From an uncultured Oscillibacter sp. (GTDB taxonomy: Bacteria > Bacillota > Clostridia > Oscillospirales > Oscillospiraceae), in assembly GCA_900770295.1 (NCBI GenBank), contig CAAGJQ010000013.1:1-23717 (forward strand): a stretch of DNA of 23,717 nucleotides, read 5' to 3'. The position numbers were made by a program, and so were the translations under genes. Each line of letters opens with the position of its first letter. Position 1 is the stretch's first letter. Below the pieces are notes generated by a model that searched no databases, was not told the DNA's origin, and worked only from the letters and a program-made list of their open reading frames with translations. Below are positions 14,073 to 22,154 of this stretch, piece by piece.

Positions 14073-14732
14073 ATGCTGCACTATCTGCAAAATCTGTTTC
14101 ACGCGCTGGATTTCACTTCTCTGGGGAGCGCGGCGCTGCGGATGGCCGCCGTGCTGCTGTGCCTGTCGGTCCATGAGACCTGCCACGGCCTGGCGGCCCT
14201 GGCCCTGGGGGACCCCACGGCCAAGGCCCGGCACCGGCTGTCCCTGAACCCCCTGCGGCACATCGACTGGCTGGGCCTCGCCATGATGTTCGTGGCCGGA
14301 TTCGGCTGGGCCAAGCCGGTCCCGGTGAATCCCAACTATTTCAAAAAGCCCAAGCAGGGCATGGCGGTGACGGCTCTGGCGGGCCCGGCGTCCAATTTTC
14401 TGCTGGCGCTGCTGGCCATGCTCATCAGCAGGCTGATCTATCTGTACGCACCCTATAATGCGGTGTGGCAGACGGTGTTTGACTTCTGCCTGTATACCGT
14501 GGCGCCCCTGTCCATCGGCCTGGGACTTTTTAACTTACTGCCCCTGCCGCCGCTGGACGGCTCCAAGGTGCTGGCCATGTTTCTGCCGGACCGGGCCTAT
14601 GCCGCCTGGATGCGCTACGAGCGGTACGGGATGCTGGTGCTGCTGGTACTGTCCTTCGCCGATATCGGCAGCAGCTTCATCAGCAACGCCATTCTGGGCG
14701 TCTACAGCGCCTTCTTTACACTGTTTTATTGA
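14073..14732 (+). CDS. Site-2 protease family membrane metalloprotease (M50)
   Basis: 219 residues with about six membrane segments. The zinc motif HETCH (HExxH) lies near residue 38 in the second helix region, and LPLPPLDGSKVL near 160 supplies the third zinc-binding Asp (the NPDG-like motif). GWAKPVPVNP between them is typical of the short YwhC-type bacterial M50 proteins. These cleave transmembrane peptides inside the bilayer; the substrate here is unknown, and no PDZ domain is present. ATG 14073 has GGAGG 10 bases upstream. It is the first gene of the cluster, 10 bases before scpA, an arrangement common in Clostridia. Confidence 0.9.
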   Translation: MLHYLQNLFHALDFTSLGSAALRMAAVLLCLSVHETCHGLAALALGDPTAKARHRLSLNPLRHIDWLGLAMMFVAGFGWAKPVPVNPNYFKKPKQGMAVTALAGPASNFLLALLAMLISRLIYLYAPYNAVWQTVFDFCLYTVAPLSIGLGLFNLLPLPPLDGSKVLAMFLPDRAYAAWMRYERYGMLVLLVLSFADIGSSFISNAILGVYSAFFTLFY

Positions 14733-14742
14733 GGTGGACCTT

Positions 14743-15525
14743 TTGGAAAATCCCGTCTACAAACTGGAAAAAGTGGTGCGGTCCCGGTCGGAGGAGATGC
14801 AGGACTTTGAGGGTCCCCTGGACCTGATTCTGTTTCTGCTGGGCAAGAACAAAATGGAGATTCAGGACATCTCCATCTCCCTGATCTGCGACCAGTATCT
14901 CGCCTGGCTGGAGCGGCGCCAGAAGATGGACCTGGAGGTGGCCAGTGAGTTCGTCACCATGGCCTCCCATCTGGTGTATATCAAGACCCGGATGCTGCTG
15001 TCCATCGAGGACGAGGAGGCCCAGAGCGAGATGGACGCCCTGATCCAGTCCCTGGAGGAGCGCCGCCGGAACGAGAACTACGTCCGGGTAAAGACGCTGG
15101 CGGCAAAGCTGGCCCCCATGGGGGAGTTTGGCCGGAACATCGTCACCCGGAACCCGGAGCCCGTGAAGCGGGGCAAAATTTACGAATACGACCAGGAGAA
15201 GTCGGACCTGATCCTGGCCATGGCGGAGATCCAGAACCGGGCGGAGCGGACGCTGCCGCCGCCCCAGACGGCCTTTCAGGACATCGTCCAGCACGAGCCG
15301 TACCCGGTGGAGGGCAAGGCCCGGGAGATCATCCGCCGCCTGAAGGAGCAGGGCATCACCCGGTTCCGGCTGCTGTTCAAGGGCAGCCGCAGCCGCAGCG
15401 AGGTGGTGGCGACGTTCCTGGCGGTGCTGGAGCTGTGCAGGGCCCATGTGCTGCATCTGGCTGGCTCCGAGACGGACTGCACCGTCCGTCAGGAGGGCGA
15501 GCTGCCGGAGAATCTGACTTTGTGA
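14743..15525 (+). CDS. scpA: Segregation and condensation protein A
   Basis: 260 residues. After a short lead, FEGPLDLILFLLGKNKMEIQ followed by DISISLICDQYL is the ScpA kleisin N-terminal helix motif that contacts the Smc neck. The middle holds VTMASHLVYIKTRMLL. The C-terminal winged helix (about 185-250: AREIIRRLKEQGITRFRLLF) binds the Smc head. ScpA joins Smc and ScpB in the condensin complex that organises and separates the chromosome. No ATG fits. I chose TTG 14743, 6 bases after GAGGTGG; GTG 14734 lies inside that ribosome site. scpB follows after 18 bases. Confidence 0.94.
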   Translation: MENPVYKLEKVVRSRSEEMQDFEGPLDLILFLLGKNKMEIQDISISLICDQYLAWLERRQKMDLEVASEFVTMASHLVYIKTRMLLSIEDEEAQSEMDALIQSLEERRRNENYVRVKTLAAKLAPMGEFGRNIVTRNPEPVKRGKIYEYDQEKSDLILAMAEIQNRAERTLPPPQTAFQDIVQHEPYPVEGKAREIIRRLKEQGITRFRLLFKGSRSRSEVVATFLAVLELCRAHVLHLAGSETDCTVRQEGELPENLTL

Positions 15526-15543
15526 GTTTAAGGAGAACCTGCC

Positions 15544-16182
15544 GTGGAAACCATGGAGATGAAAGAGATCGAATCCGCCATTGAGGGCATCCTGTTCGCG
15601 TCGGGAGAGCCGGTCCACGTGGACCGCATCTGCGTGGCGCTGGACATGGACCGCCCCACCGTGGAGCAGGTGCTCCAGAAGCTGATGGACTACTACGCCT
15701 ACGAGCGCCGGGGCATCCGCCTGCTGCACATCGAGGACAGCTGGCAGCTGTGCTCCTCGCCGGACTACGCGGACGTCATCCGGAAGGCCTTTGAGATCCG
15801 GAAGCCCGCCAAGCTGAGCCAGCCGGCGCTGGAGGTTTTGACCATCATCGCCTATTATCAGCCCACCACCCGAGCCTATGTGGACCAGATCCGGGGCGTG
15901 GACAGCGCCTATACCATCGGCCTGCTGCTGGAGCGGAAGCTCATCGAGGAGTGCGGACGGCTCCAGGTGCCGGGACGGCCCCACCTGTACCGCACGACGA
16001 AGCAGTTCCTGCGGGCCTTCCATCTGACCAGTCTGGACGACCTGCCGGAGATGCCGGACCTGGGCGGAGAGGGCCAGATGCGGCTGAACGAGGACGGGGA
16101 GATCATCGACCCGGCGGAGAACACGGAGATCACCGGCGCCGACGCGCCGGAGACCGCCGGTTTTGCGGAGACACCGGAGTAA
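15544..16182 (+). CDS. scpB: Segregation and condensation protein B
   Basis: 212 residues. Two winged-helix domains are visible: about 5-80 (IESAIEGILFASGEPVHVDR) and about 90-165 (LSQPALEVLTIIAYYQPTTR, then QIRGVDSAYTIGLLLERKLI). An acidic disordered tail of about 35 residues follows (LNEDGEIIDPAENTE ...), common in ScpB. A ScpB dimer bridges ScpA in Smc-ScpAB. The start is GTG 15544 with AAGGAGA 7 bases upstream. Confidence 0.95.
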   Translation: METMEMKEIESAIEGILFASGEPVHVDRICVALDMDRPTVEQVLQKLMDYYAYERRGIRLLHIEDSWQLCSSPDYADVIRKAFEIRKPAKLSQPALEVLTIIAYYQPTTRAYVDQIRGVDSAYTIGLLLERKLIEECGRLQVPGRPHLYRTTKQFLRAFHLTSLDDLPEMPDLGGEGQMRLNEDGEIIDPAENTEITGADAPETAGFAETPE

Positions 16183-16219
16183 TCAAGAAACACGGCGGTA
16201 CGGAAGGGGGTGACGGCGG

Positions 16220-16885
16220 TTGATCTGGCTTTGGATACTGGGGATTCTGGCGGCGCTGATTTTGCTGCTGTGCCTGACCCGGGTGGGCGCCCGTGCGGAG
16301 CTCCGAAGGGACGGCGTGACCCTGGACGCGAAAATAGGACCCTTCCATATCAGAATTTTGCCGGCAAAGGAAAAGCCCGAAAAGAAGAAAAAACCTGAAA
16401 AAAAGACGAAAAAGCCGGACAAAGCCGGGGAGGAGAAGCCCGGAAAGTCCCTGCCCAAGATCGCCCTGGCGGATATCAAGGACGCCGTCCACACCCTGGC
16501 GCCGCCGCTGAAGCGGGCGCTGGGCCGCACCCGGCGGGGCATCCGCATCCAGCCCCTGCGGCTGTCGGTGACGGTAGGCGGCAGCGAGGACCCCGCCGCG
16601 GCGGCGGAGCTGTACGGCTATCTGCACGCGGGCGTCTGGACCGCCATGCCGGTGCTGGAGCAGCTGCTGGTGATCCCGGACCCGTACATCCATGTGGGCA
16701 TCGACTTCGACGCCCCCCGGACGGCCGTGGAGGGAGAGTTGGGCGTCTCCATCCGCATCGGAACGCTGCTGGCCGTGGGCCTGGGCATTGGCATCCCGGC
16801 CCTGCGGTGGTTCCTGCGGTTCCGGAAAAAGCAGACCTCCAAAACAGAGAAAGAGACGGCGGAAACCGCCGCCGAAGTTGCCTGA
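16220..16885 (+). CDS. DUF2953 domain protein
   Basis: 221 residues. An N-terminal membrane segment (residues 2-20, IWLWILGILAALILLLCL) leads to a Lys/Glu/Pro-rich linker (about 50-78) and a DUF2953-type region (about 85-190: IRIQPLRLSVTVGGSEDPAA, YGYLHAGVWTAMPVLEQL). A second membrane segment (about 180-200) precedes a charged tail. DUF2953 genes often lie beside ytfJ in Clostridia and are presumed sporulation-linked; the function is unknown. The start is TTG 16220, 9 bases after AAGGGGG. The stop overlaps a possible upstream start of ytfJ (TGATG). Confidence 0.8.
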   Translation: MIWLWILGILAALILLLCLTRVGARAELRRDGVTLDAKIGPFHIRILPAKEKPEKKKKPEKKTKKPDKAGEEKPGKSLPKIALADIKDAVHTLAPPLKRALGRTRRGIRIQPLRLSVTVGGSEDPAAAAELYGYLHAGVWTAMPVLEQLLVIPDPYIHVGIDFDAPRTAVEGELGVSIRIGTLLAVGLGIGIPALRWFLRFRKKQTSKTEKETAETAAEVA

Positions 16886-16905
16886 TGACAGAAAGGATGA
16901 GCGAA

Positions 16906-17304
16906 ATGGACAACAATATGGATAAAAAGCATCCCCTCAACGACATGATGCGCTCCACCATGGAGAAGGTCCGCGAAATGGTGGACACCAATACCATCGT
17001 GGGCCAGCCCATCACGACGCCGGACGGCGTGACGCTGATCCCCATCTCCAAGGTCAGCTTCGGCTTTGGCAGCGGCGGCGGAGACTACGGCAAGGCCCCG
17101 AAGGAGAACTTCGGCGGCGGCAGCGCGGCCGGCGTGAAGATCGACCCCGTGGCCTTCCTGGTCATCAAGGACGGCAGTACCCGGGTGCTGCCTGTGGCGG
17201 TGCCTCCTACCTCCACCATGGAGCGCATCGTGGAGAAGGTGCCGGATATCATGGATAAAGTGGAAAAACATTTCGACAAAAAACAAGAAACGGAATCCTG
17301 CTGA
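16906..17304 (+). CDS. ytfJ: GerW family sporulation protein (YtfJ)
   Basis: 132 residues. HPLNDMMRSTMEKVREMVDT leads to NTIVGQPITTPDGVTLIPIS, then the Gly-rich VSFGFGSGGGDYG and NFGGGSAAGVKIDPVAFLVI, which is the complete YtfJ/GerW signature. In Bacillus the protein is made in the forespore and is needed for normal germination. I prefer ATG 16906, with AAAGG 9 bases upstream. ATG 16885, overlapping the previous stop as TGATG, and ATG 16897 are also in frame, so 132-139 residues are possible. Its place between scpAB and a DD-carboxypeptidase supports a sporulation cluster. Confidence 0.9.
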   Translation: MDNNMDKKHPLNDMMRSTMEKVREMVDTNTIVGQPITTPDGVTLIPISKVSFGFGSGGGDYGKAPKENFGGGSAAGVKIDPVAFLVIKDGSTRVLPVAVPPTSTMERIVEKVPDIMDKVEKHFDKKQETESC

Positions 17305-17345
17305 TTGGGTATACTACCATCATCCTGTGAACGAGGTGATGGTGC

Positions 17346-18437
17346 TTGTACAGACGTTTGTGCTGCTGTCTGGCGGCTGTCCTTCTGCTGCTGGGCCTGT
17401 TTCCAAGTCAGGCCCGGGCGGTCAGCACGTCCGCCGCGTCGGCGATCCTGGTGGACGCGGACAGCGGACGGGTGCTGTATGAACAAAACGCCGACGCGAA
17501 AATGCTGATCGCCAGCACCACGAAGATTTTGACGGCGCTGGTGGCCATCCGGGAGGGCGATTTGAGCCAGGTGGTCACCGTCATGCGGGAGGCCACGCTG
17601 ACGGAGGGCTCCTCCATGTATTTGAAGGAGGGCGAGCAGCTGACGCTGGAGACGCTGCTCTACGGATTGCTGCTGTGCTCCGGAAACGACGCGGCGGTGG
17701 CCATCGCGGACGCCGTGGGCGGCAGTCAGGCGGGATTCGTGAAACTGATGAATGAGACGGCCCGGGAGTTGGGCATGGAGCACTCCTCCTTTGCCAACCC
17801 CAACGGGCTGGACGACGAGGACCACTACTCCACGGCCCGGGACATGGCGAAGCTGGCCTGCGCCGCCGTGAACAACGAGACGCTGATGCGCATTGCCTCC
17901 ACCCGCACCGTGACCATTGGCGGGCGCACCATGACCAACCACAATAAGCTCCTGTCCTATATGGACGGCTGCATCGGCCTCAAGACCGGCTATACGAAGG
18001 CGGCGGGCCGGACACTGGTCAGCTGCGCGGAGCGGAACGGCCAGCGCCTGGTGGCGGTGACGCTTCAGGACGGCAACGACTGGGCGGACCACCAGGCCCT
18101 CTACGAGTACGGCTTTGCGGCGTATCCGGCCAGACGGGCGGCGGTCCTGGGTCAGGAGATTGGCCGGGCGCCGGTACAGGGCGGCCAGTGCGATACGGTC
18201 TCCCTGGTGGCGGCAGCCAGCTTTTCCTGGCCGGTGGCGGCGGGGGAGAAGCTGGAGACCCGCATCGATTTGGACGAGCCGCTGACGGCGCCGGTGAAGG
18301 CCGGTACGCAGGTGGGACAGGCCGTGTTTTTGCTGGACGGCGCCGAGGTGGGCCGGGTGGACCTGCTGTGCGGGGAGACGGCCTGGCCCAAGCTGGAGTC
18401 CGCGTGGAAGATGCTGAAACTGGCTCTGACGGAATAG
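17346..18437 (+). CDS. D-alanyl-D-alanine carboxypeptidase (PBP5/DacF type)
   Basis: 363 residues. A signal peptide (about 1-25: MYRRLCCCLAAVLLLLGLFP then ending ARA) is followed by a serine peptidase S11 domain with all three motifs: STTK (catalytic Ser, near 57), SGN (near 112) and KTG (near 210). A C-terminal PBP5-like beta domain (about 255-345) follows. It removes the terminal D-Ala of peptidoglycan stem peptides at the outer membrane face. The position after scpAB and ytfJ matches B. subtilis dacB, which trims spore cortex, so a sporulation role is plausible. The start is TTG 17346 with GAGGTG 7 bases upstream; no ATG suits the signal peptide. An amphipathic C-terminal helix (SAWKMLKLALTE) may hold it to the membrane. 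Confidence 0.92.
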   Translation: MYRRLCCCLAAVLLLLGLFPSQARAVSTSAASAILVDADSGRVLYEQNADAKMLIASTTKILTALVAIREGDLSQVVTVMREATLTEGSSMYLKEGEQLTLETLLYGLLLCSGNDAAVAIADAVGGSQAGFVKLMNETARELGMEHSSFANPNGLDDEDHYSTARDMAKLACAAVNNETLMRIASTRTVTIGGRTMTNHNKLLSYMDGCIGLKTGYTKAAGRTLVSCAERNGQRLVAVTLQDGNDWADHQALYEYGFAAYPARRAAVLGQEIGRAPVQGGQCDTVSLVAAASFSWPVAAGEKLETRIDLDEPLTAPVKAGTQVGQAVFLLDGAEVGRVDLLCGETAWPKLESAWKMLKLALTE

Positions 18438-18447
18438 GGAAAAGACG

Positions 18448-19155
18448 ATGGAAGAACGACTGCAAAAGCTGCTCTCCGCCGCTGGCGTCTGCTCACGCCG
18501 GGCGGCGGAGACCTATATTGCCGGCGGCCGGGTGACGGTCAACGGACAGCCCGCGGAGCTGGGACAGCGGGCGGACCCCGAGCGGGATGACATCCGGGTG
18601 GACGGAAAGCCCCTGGCCCCCAGGGCGGAGCACGTGTACCTGCTGCTGAACAAGCCCCGGGGATACGTGACCACGCTGGCGGACGAGCGGGGACGAAAGA
18701 CCGTGGCGGAGCTGGTGAAGGACTGCGGGCAGCGGGTCTATCCCGTGGGCCGGCTGGACCTGGACTCCGAGGGCCTGCTGCTGATGACCAACGACGGGGA
18801 GCTGATGCAGCATCTGCTGCACCCCAGCCATGAGGTATCCAAGACCTACCATGTCTCCGTCTACGGCCCGGTTTCCGGCGCGGCGGAGCGCCTCTCCGCC
18901 GTCACGGACCTGGAGGGCGAGCCGATCCGGCCCGCCCGGGTGGAGACACTGCGCCGGACTGCCAGGACGGCGGAGCTGTCCGTGACCATCCACGAGGGGA
19001 AAAACCGGCAGATCCGCCGGATGTGCGCCGCCTGCGGCCTGACGGTGAAGCGCCTGCGCCGGGTGCGGGAGCACACGCTGGAGTTGGGAGACCTGCCCGC
19101 CGGAGCCTGGCGGTACTTAACCCCTGACGAGGTCCTTGCACTGAAAGAGGACTGA
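18448..19155 (+). CDS. rluB: 23S rRNA pseudouridine synthase, RluB/RsuA family
   Basis: 235 residues. An S4 RNA-binding domain (about 1-48: RLQKLLSAAGVCSRRAAETY, then GRVTVNGQPAELG) is followed by the synthase domain with LNKPRGYVTT and the catalytic GRLDLDSEGLLLMTNDG (Asp near 107), and later EGKNRQIRRMCAACG. RluB modifies U2605 of 23S rRNA; RsuA-type 16S and RluF-type targets cannot be excluded by eye. It starts 10 bases after the carboxypeptidase; the ribosome site is weak (AGGGAAAAG). In B. subtilis the equivalent gene closes the dacB-spmAB cluster; spmAB are missing here. A terminator follows. Confidence 0.9.
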   Translation: MEERLQKLLSAAGVCSRRAAETYIAGGRVTVNGQPAELGQRADPERDDIRVDGKPLAPRAEHVYLLLNKPRGYVTTLADERGRKTVAELVKDCGQRVYPVGRLDLDSEGLLLMTNDGELMQHLLHPSHEVSKTYHVSVYGPVSGAAERLSAVTDLEGEPIRPARVETLRRTARTAELSVTIHEGKNRQIRRMCAACGLTVKRLRRVREHTLELGDLPAGAWRYLTPDEVLALKED

Positions 19156-19162
19156 GGCGGGG

Positions 19163-19220
19163 AAAAACGCCCGTAAATAGCCGCCTGCGCGGCTATTTTT
19201 CTTTCCATGGGCGTTTTTTT
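19163..19220 (+). terminator. Terminator after rluB (nested hairpins)
   Basis: Inner stem AAATAGCCGC (19175-19184)/GCGGCTATTT (19189-19198), loop CTGC, then TTCTTT. An outer repeat AAAAACGCCC (about 19163-19172)/GGGCGTTTTT (19209-19218) encloses it and ends in its own T run, offering a second terminator. The inner core resembles the palindromes at 7150-7169 and 7214-7242. Confidence 0.82.
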
Positions 19221-19252
19221 GCAAGAGATCGAAAAAAACTTGCAGAAATCGT

Positions 19253-19280
19253 TTGAATCCGGTGGGATTTGTGTTACAAT
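19253..19280 (+). promoter_or_regulatory. Promoter of the RpiR-cmk-ispH operon
   Basis: TTGAAT (19253-19258), 16 bases, TACAAT (19275-19280), 87 bases before the regulator's start. The leader contains a GGGGCC/GGCCCC hairpin (about 19329-19347). Confidence 0.65.
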
Positions 19281-19367
19281 ACGGCAGGATACCCCAATGG
19301 ACACCGGGGCGAAGTTTGCTGGGCGCAGCGGGGCCTGTGCGGCCCCGAAACGCAGGAGAGAAAGACG

Positions 19368-20234
19368 ATGGCGAAGAGCATTTTACATACCATTGAGAGC
19401 AACATGTCCGGCTTTTCCAAGGGACAGAAGCGGATCGCCGGATACATTCTGGAAAATTACGACAAGGCCGCTTTCATGACCGCCAGCAAGCTGGGCAAGC
19501 TGGTGGGCGTCAGTGAGTCCACGGTGGTGCGCTTTGCCTCGGAGCTGGGCTATGACGGATATCCCAGCATGCAGCGGGCCTTGCAGGAGATGATCCGCAG
19601 CCGTCTGACCTCCACGCAGCGCATTCAGGCGGCGGGGGACATGCTCTCCGGCCAGGACGTGCTGGGAGCGGTTCTTCAATCAGATATCGACAAGCTGCGT
19701 CTGGCGGTGGATGAAGCCGACAGGGCGGAGTTTGACAAGGTGGTCTCCCTGGTGATGGAGTGCAAACACCTCTATATCCTGGGCGTCCGCTCCTCCTATT
19801 TCGTGGCGGGATATCTGAATTTCTACCTCCACCTGCTGTCGGAAAACGTGACGCTGGTGCAGAGCAACGCCGCCGGCGAAATTCTGGAACAGCTGATCCA
19901 CATCGGCCCCGGCGACGTGATGATCGCCATCAGCTTCCCCCGGTACTCCAAGGTGACGATGAACACCGTGAAGTTTGCCCAGGCCCGGGGCGCCACCATT
20001 GTTGCCATTACGGACAACGAGCTGTCCCCGGTCTACCAGATGTCCGACGCGGCTCTGCTGGCCCCCTGCGAGATGATCTCCTTCGTGGACTCCATGGTGG
20101 CGCCTCTGTCCATCATCAACGCACTGCTGGTGGCAGTGGGCTACCGGATGGGGAAGGACGTGTCCAGGACCTTCGGGGAGCTGGAGGATATCTGGAACGA
20201 ATACGGCGTGTTTGGAAAGATGGACGATGAGTAA
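19368..20234 (+). CDS. MurR/RpiR family transcriptional regulator
   Basis: 288 residues. An N-terminal RpiR helix-turn-helix (about 1-77: GQKRIAGYILENYDKAAFMT, then ASKLGKLVGVSESTVVRFAS) is followed by a SIS domain (about 125-255: YILGVRSSYFVAGYL ... GDVMIAISFPRYSK ... GATIVAITDN) that binds phosphosugars in this family. Members control amino-sugar or sugar-phosphate use. None of the genes that follow is a sugar enzyme, so its target is unclear; it may act elsewhere or on its own operon. ATG 19368 has AGGAGAG 8 bases upstream. The end overlaps the next start by 8 bases. Confidence 0.92.
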   Translation: MAKSILHTIESNMSGFSKGQKRIAGYILENYDKAAFMTASKLGKLVGVSESTVVRFASELGYDGYPSMQRALQEMIRSRLTSTQRIQAAGDMLSGQDVLGAVLQSDIDKLRLAVDEADRAEFDKVVSLVMECKHLYILGVRSSYFVAGYLNFYLHLLSENVTLVQSNAAGEILEQLIHIGPGDVMIAISFPRYSKVTMNTVKFAQARGATIVAITDNELSPVYQMSDAALLAPCEMISFVDSMVAPLSIINALLVAVGYRMGKDVSRTFGELEDIWNEYGVFGKMDDE

Positions 20235-21462
20235 ACAGATCCTTGTCATCGGCGGCGGAGCCGCCGGCATGATGGCCGCTATCTGCGCGGCGGAGCAGGG
20301 GGGGAGCGTCACCCTGCTGGAGCCCAATGAGCGGCTTGGAAAGAAACTGAATATCACGGGAAAGGGCCGCTGCAACGTGACCAACGACGCGGACCTGGAG
20401 ACGCTGCTGGCCAATGTCCCCAGAAACGGAAAGTTTCTGTACAGCGCCTTTTCCCGGTTCGACGGCCGAGACGCCAAGGCCTTTTTTGAAAAGCTGGGCG
20501 TCCCCCTGAAAACAGAGCGGGGAAACCGGGTGTTCCCGGTGTCCGACCGGGCTTTCGACATCAGCGGCGCTCTGGAACGGCGGCTGAAGGCTCTGAAGGT
20601 CACCCTGGTCCGGGACCGGGCACTGTCCCTGGAGATCGAGGACGGGGCCGTCCGGGGCGTCCGGGGCGAGAAGCGGACGTATCCGGCGGAGGCCGTCATC
20701 CTGGCTACCGGCGGCGTGTCCTATCCCGCCACCGGCTCCACCGGAGAGGGCCACCGGATGGCGGCGGAGGCGGGCCACACTGTGACGCCGTTGCGGGGGT
20801 CTCTGGTGCCCCTGCGGGAGAAGGGAAATCTCTGCGCCCGGATGCAGGGCCTGAGTCTGCGGAATGTCTCCCTGACGGTTTTCGAGAACAACAGGAAGAT
20901 CTACACGGACTTCGGCGAGATGCTGTTCACCCACTTCGGCGTCAGCGGACCGCTGGTGCTGTCCGCCTCGGCCCACATGCGGTATTTTGAGAAGAAGAGC
21001 TACCGGCTGGAGATCGACCTGAAACCGGCCCTGGACGAGCAGACGCTGGACAGGCGGCTGTTGTCGGACTTTGAAAAGCACGCCAACAGCGACTTCTGCA
21101 ACGCCCTGGACGACCTGCTGCCCCAGAAGCTGATCCCCGTGCTGGTGGAGCTGACGGGCATTCCGCCCCACCAGAAGGTCCACGAGATCACCCGGGAGCA
21201 GCGGCGGGAGCTGCTGCGGCTTTTGAAGCACTTCCCGGTGGAGATCGCCGGACTGCGGCCGGTGACGGACGCCATCGTCACCTCCGGCGGCGTGAAGATC
21301 AGCGAGATCGACCCCAAGACTATGGAGTCAAAGCTTGTAAAGGGGTTATACTTTGCGGGTGAGCTCATCGATGTGGACGCCTACACCGGTGGATTCAACC
21401 TGCAGATCGCTTGGGCCACCGGCCGCAGCGCCGGCATCGCGGCGGCACAGCAAGAACAATGA
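20227..21462 (+). CDS. NAD(P)/FAD-dependent oxidoreductase, HI0933/YhiN family
   Basis: 411 residues. A Rossmann FAD motif lies at 4-24 (ILVIGGGAAGMMAAICAAEQ), followed by GKKLNITGKGRCNVTN (family signature, about 40-55). ILATGGVSYPATGSTGEGHR lies near 160, and the C-terminal motif GLYFAGELIDVDAYTGGFNL binds the flavin. The substrate and reaction are unknown for this family. ATG 20227 lies in the end of the regulator gene (8-base overlap), so translation is coupled. It commonly precedes cmk in Clostridia. Confidence 0.9.
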   Translation: MSKQILVIGGGAAGMMAAICAAEQGGSVTLLEPNERLGKKLNITGKGRCNVTNDADLETLLANVPRNGKFLYSAFSRFDGRDAKAFFEKLGVPLKTERGNRVFPVSDRAFDISGALERRLKALKVTLVRDRALSLEIEDGAVRGVRGEKRTYPAEAVILATGGVSYPATGSTGEGHRMAAEAGHTVTPLRGSLVPLREKGNLCARMQGLSLRNVSLTVFENNRKIYTDFGEMLFTHFGVSGPLVLSASAHMRYFEKKSYRLEIDLKPALDEQTLDRRLLSDFEKHANSDFCNALDDLLPQKLIPVLVELTGIPPHQKVHEITREQRRELLRLLKHFPVEIAGLRPVTDAIVTSGGVKISEIDPKTMESKLVKGLYFAGELIDVDAYTGGFNLQIAWATGRSAGIAAAQQEQ

Positions 21463-21476
21463 CAGGAGAGAAGAGC

Positions 21477-22154
21477 ATGAAAACAGTCAGCGTTGCCATC
21501 GACGGCCCCTCCGGCGCCGGCAAGAGCACTCTGGCCCGCGGCGCGGCTGCGGAGCTGGGATATCTGTACGTGGACACCGGGGCAATCTACCGCACCATCG
21601 GCTATTACGCCCACACTCACAATATGGACCCGAAGGACGGACAGGCGGTAGTGGCAGCCCTGCCTCAGGTCCATGTGGAACTGACATATGGAGACGACGG
21701 CTTGCAGCACATGCTGCTGAACGGACAGGATGTGACCAAAGAGATCCGCCTGCCTGGAATTTCCCTGTGTGCGTCGGCGGTCTCGGCCCATCCCGGCGTG
21801 CGGGCCTTCCTGCTGGAGATGCAGCGGGAGCTGGCCCGGACCCACAGCGTCATCATGGACGGCCGGGACATCGGCACCGTGGTGCTGCCGGACGCGGACG
21901 TGAAGATCTTCCTCACCGCCTCTCCGGAGGCCCGGGCCAGGCGCCGGATGCTGGAACTGGAACAGCGGGGGACGCCGGAGCCCTATGAGAAGATATTAAA
22001 GGAGATCGAGCAACGGGACTGGGATGACACCCACCGGGCCGCGGCGCCGCTGCGGCAGGCGGAGGACGCCGTGCTGCTGGACACGACGGAGCTGAATTTC
22101 GAGGAGAGCCGGGAGGCCCTTTTAAAACTGATCCGAGAGAGGACGGGCGTATGA
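21477..22154 (+). CDS. cmk: Cytidylate kinase
   Basis: 225 residues. VAIDGPSGAGKSTLARG (Walker A, residues 5-21), GYLYVDTGAIYRTIGYYA (CMP-binding), DGRDIGTVVLPDADVKIFLT (about 124-143) and the lid region (ASPEARARRRMLELEQRG) are intact. It phosphorylates CMP and dCMP with ATP and recycles CMP from RNA and phospholipid metabolism. ATG 21477 has AGGAGAG 7 bases upstream. It overlaps plsC by 4 bases (ATGA). Confidence 0.97.
   Translation: MKTVSVAIDGPSGAGKSTLARGAAAELGYLYVDTGAIYRTIGYYAHTHNMDPKDGQAVVAALPQVHVELTYGDDGLQHMLLNGQDVTKEIRLPGISLCASAVSAHPGVRAFLLEMQRELARTHSVIMDGRDIGTVVLPDADVKIFLTASPEARARRRMLELEQRGTPEPYEKILKEIEQRDWDDTHRAAAPLRQAEDAVLLDTTELNFEESREALLKLIRERTGV

Noticed and set aside
14716..16023. 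Minus-strand ORF of 435 codons opposite scpA and scpB
   Set aside because: Antisense shadow of two well-conserved genes.
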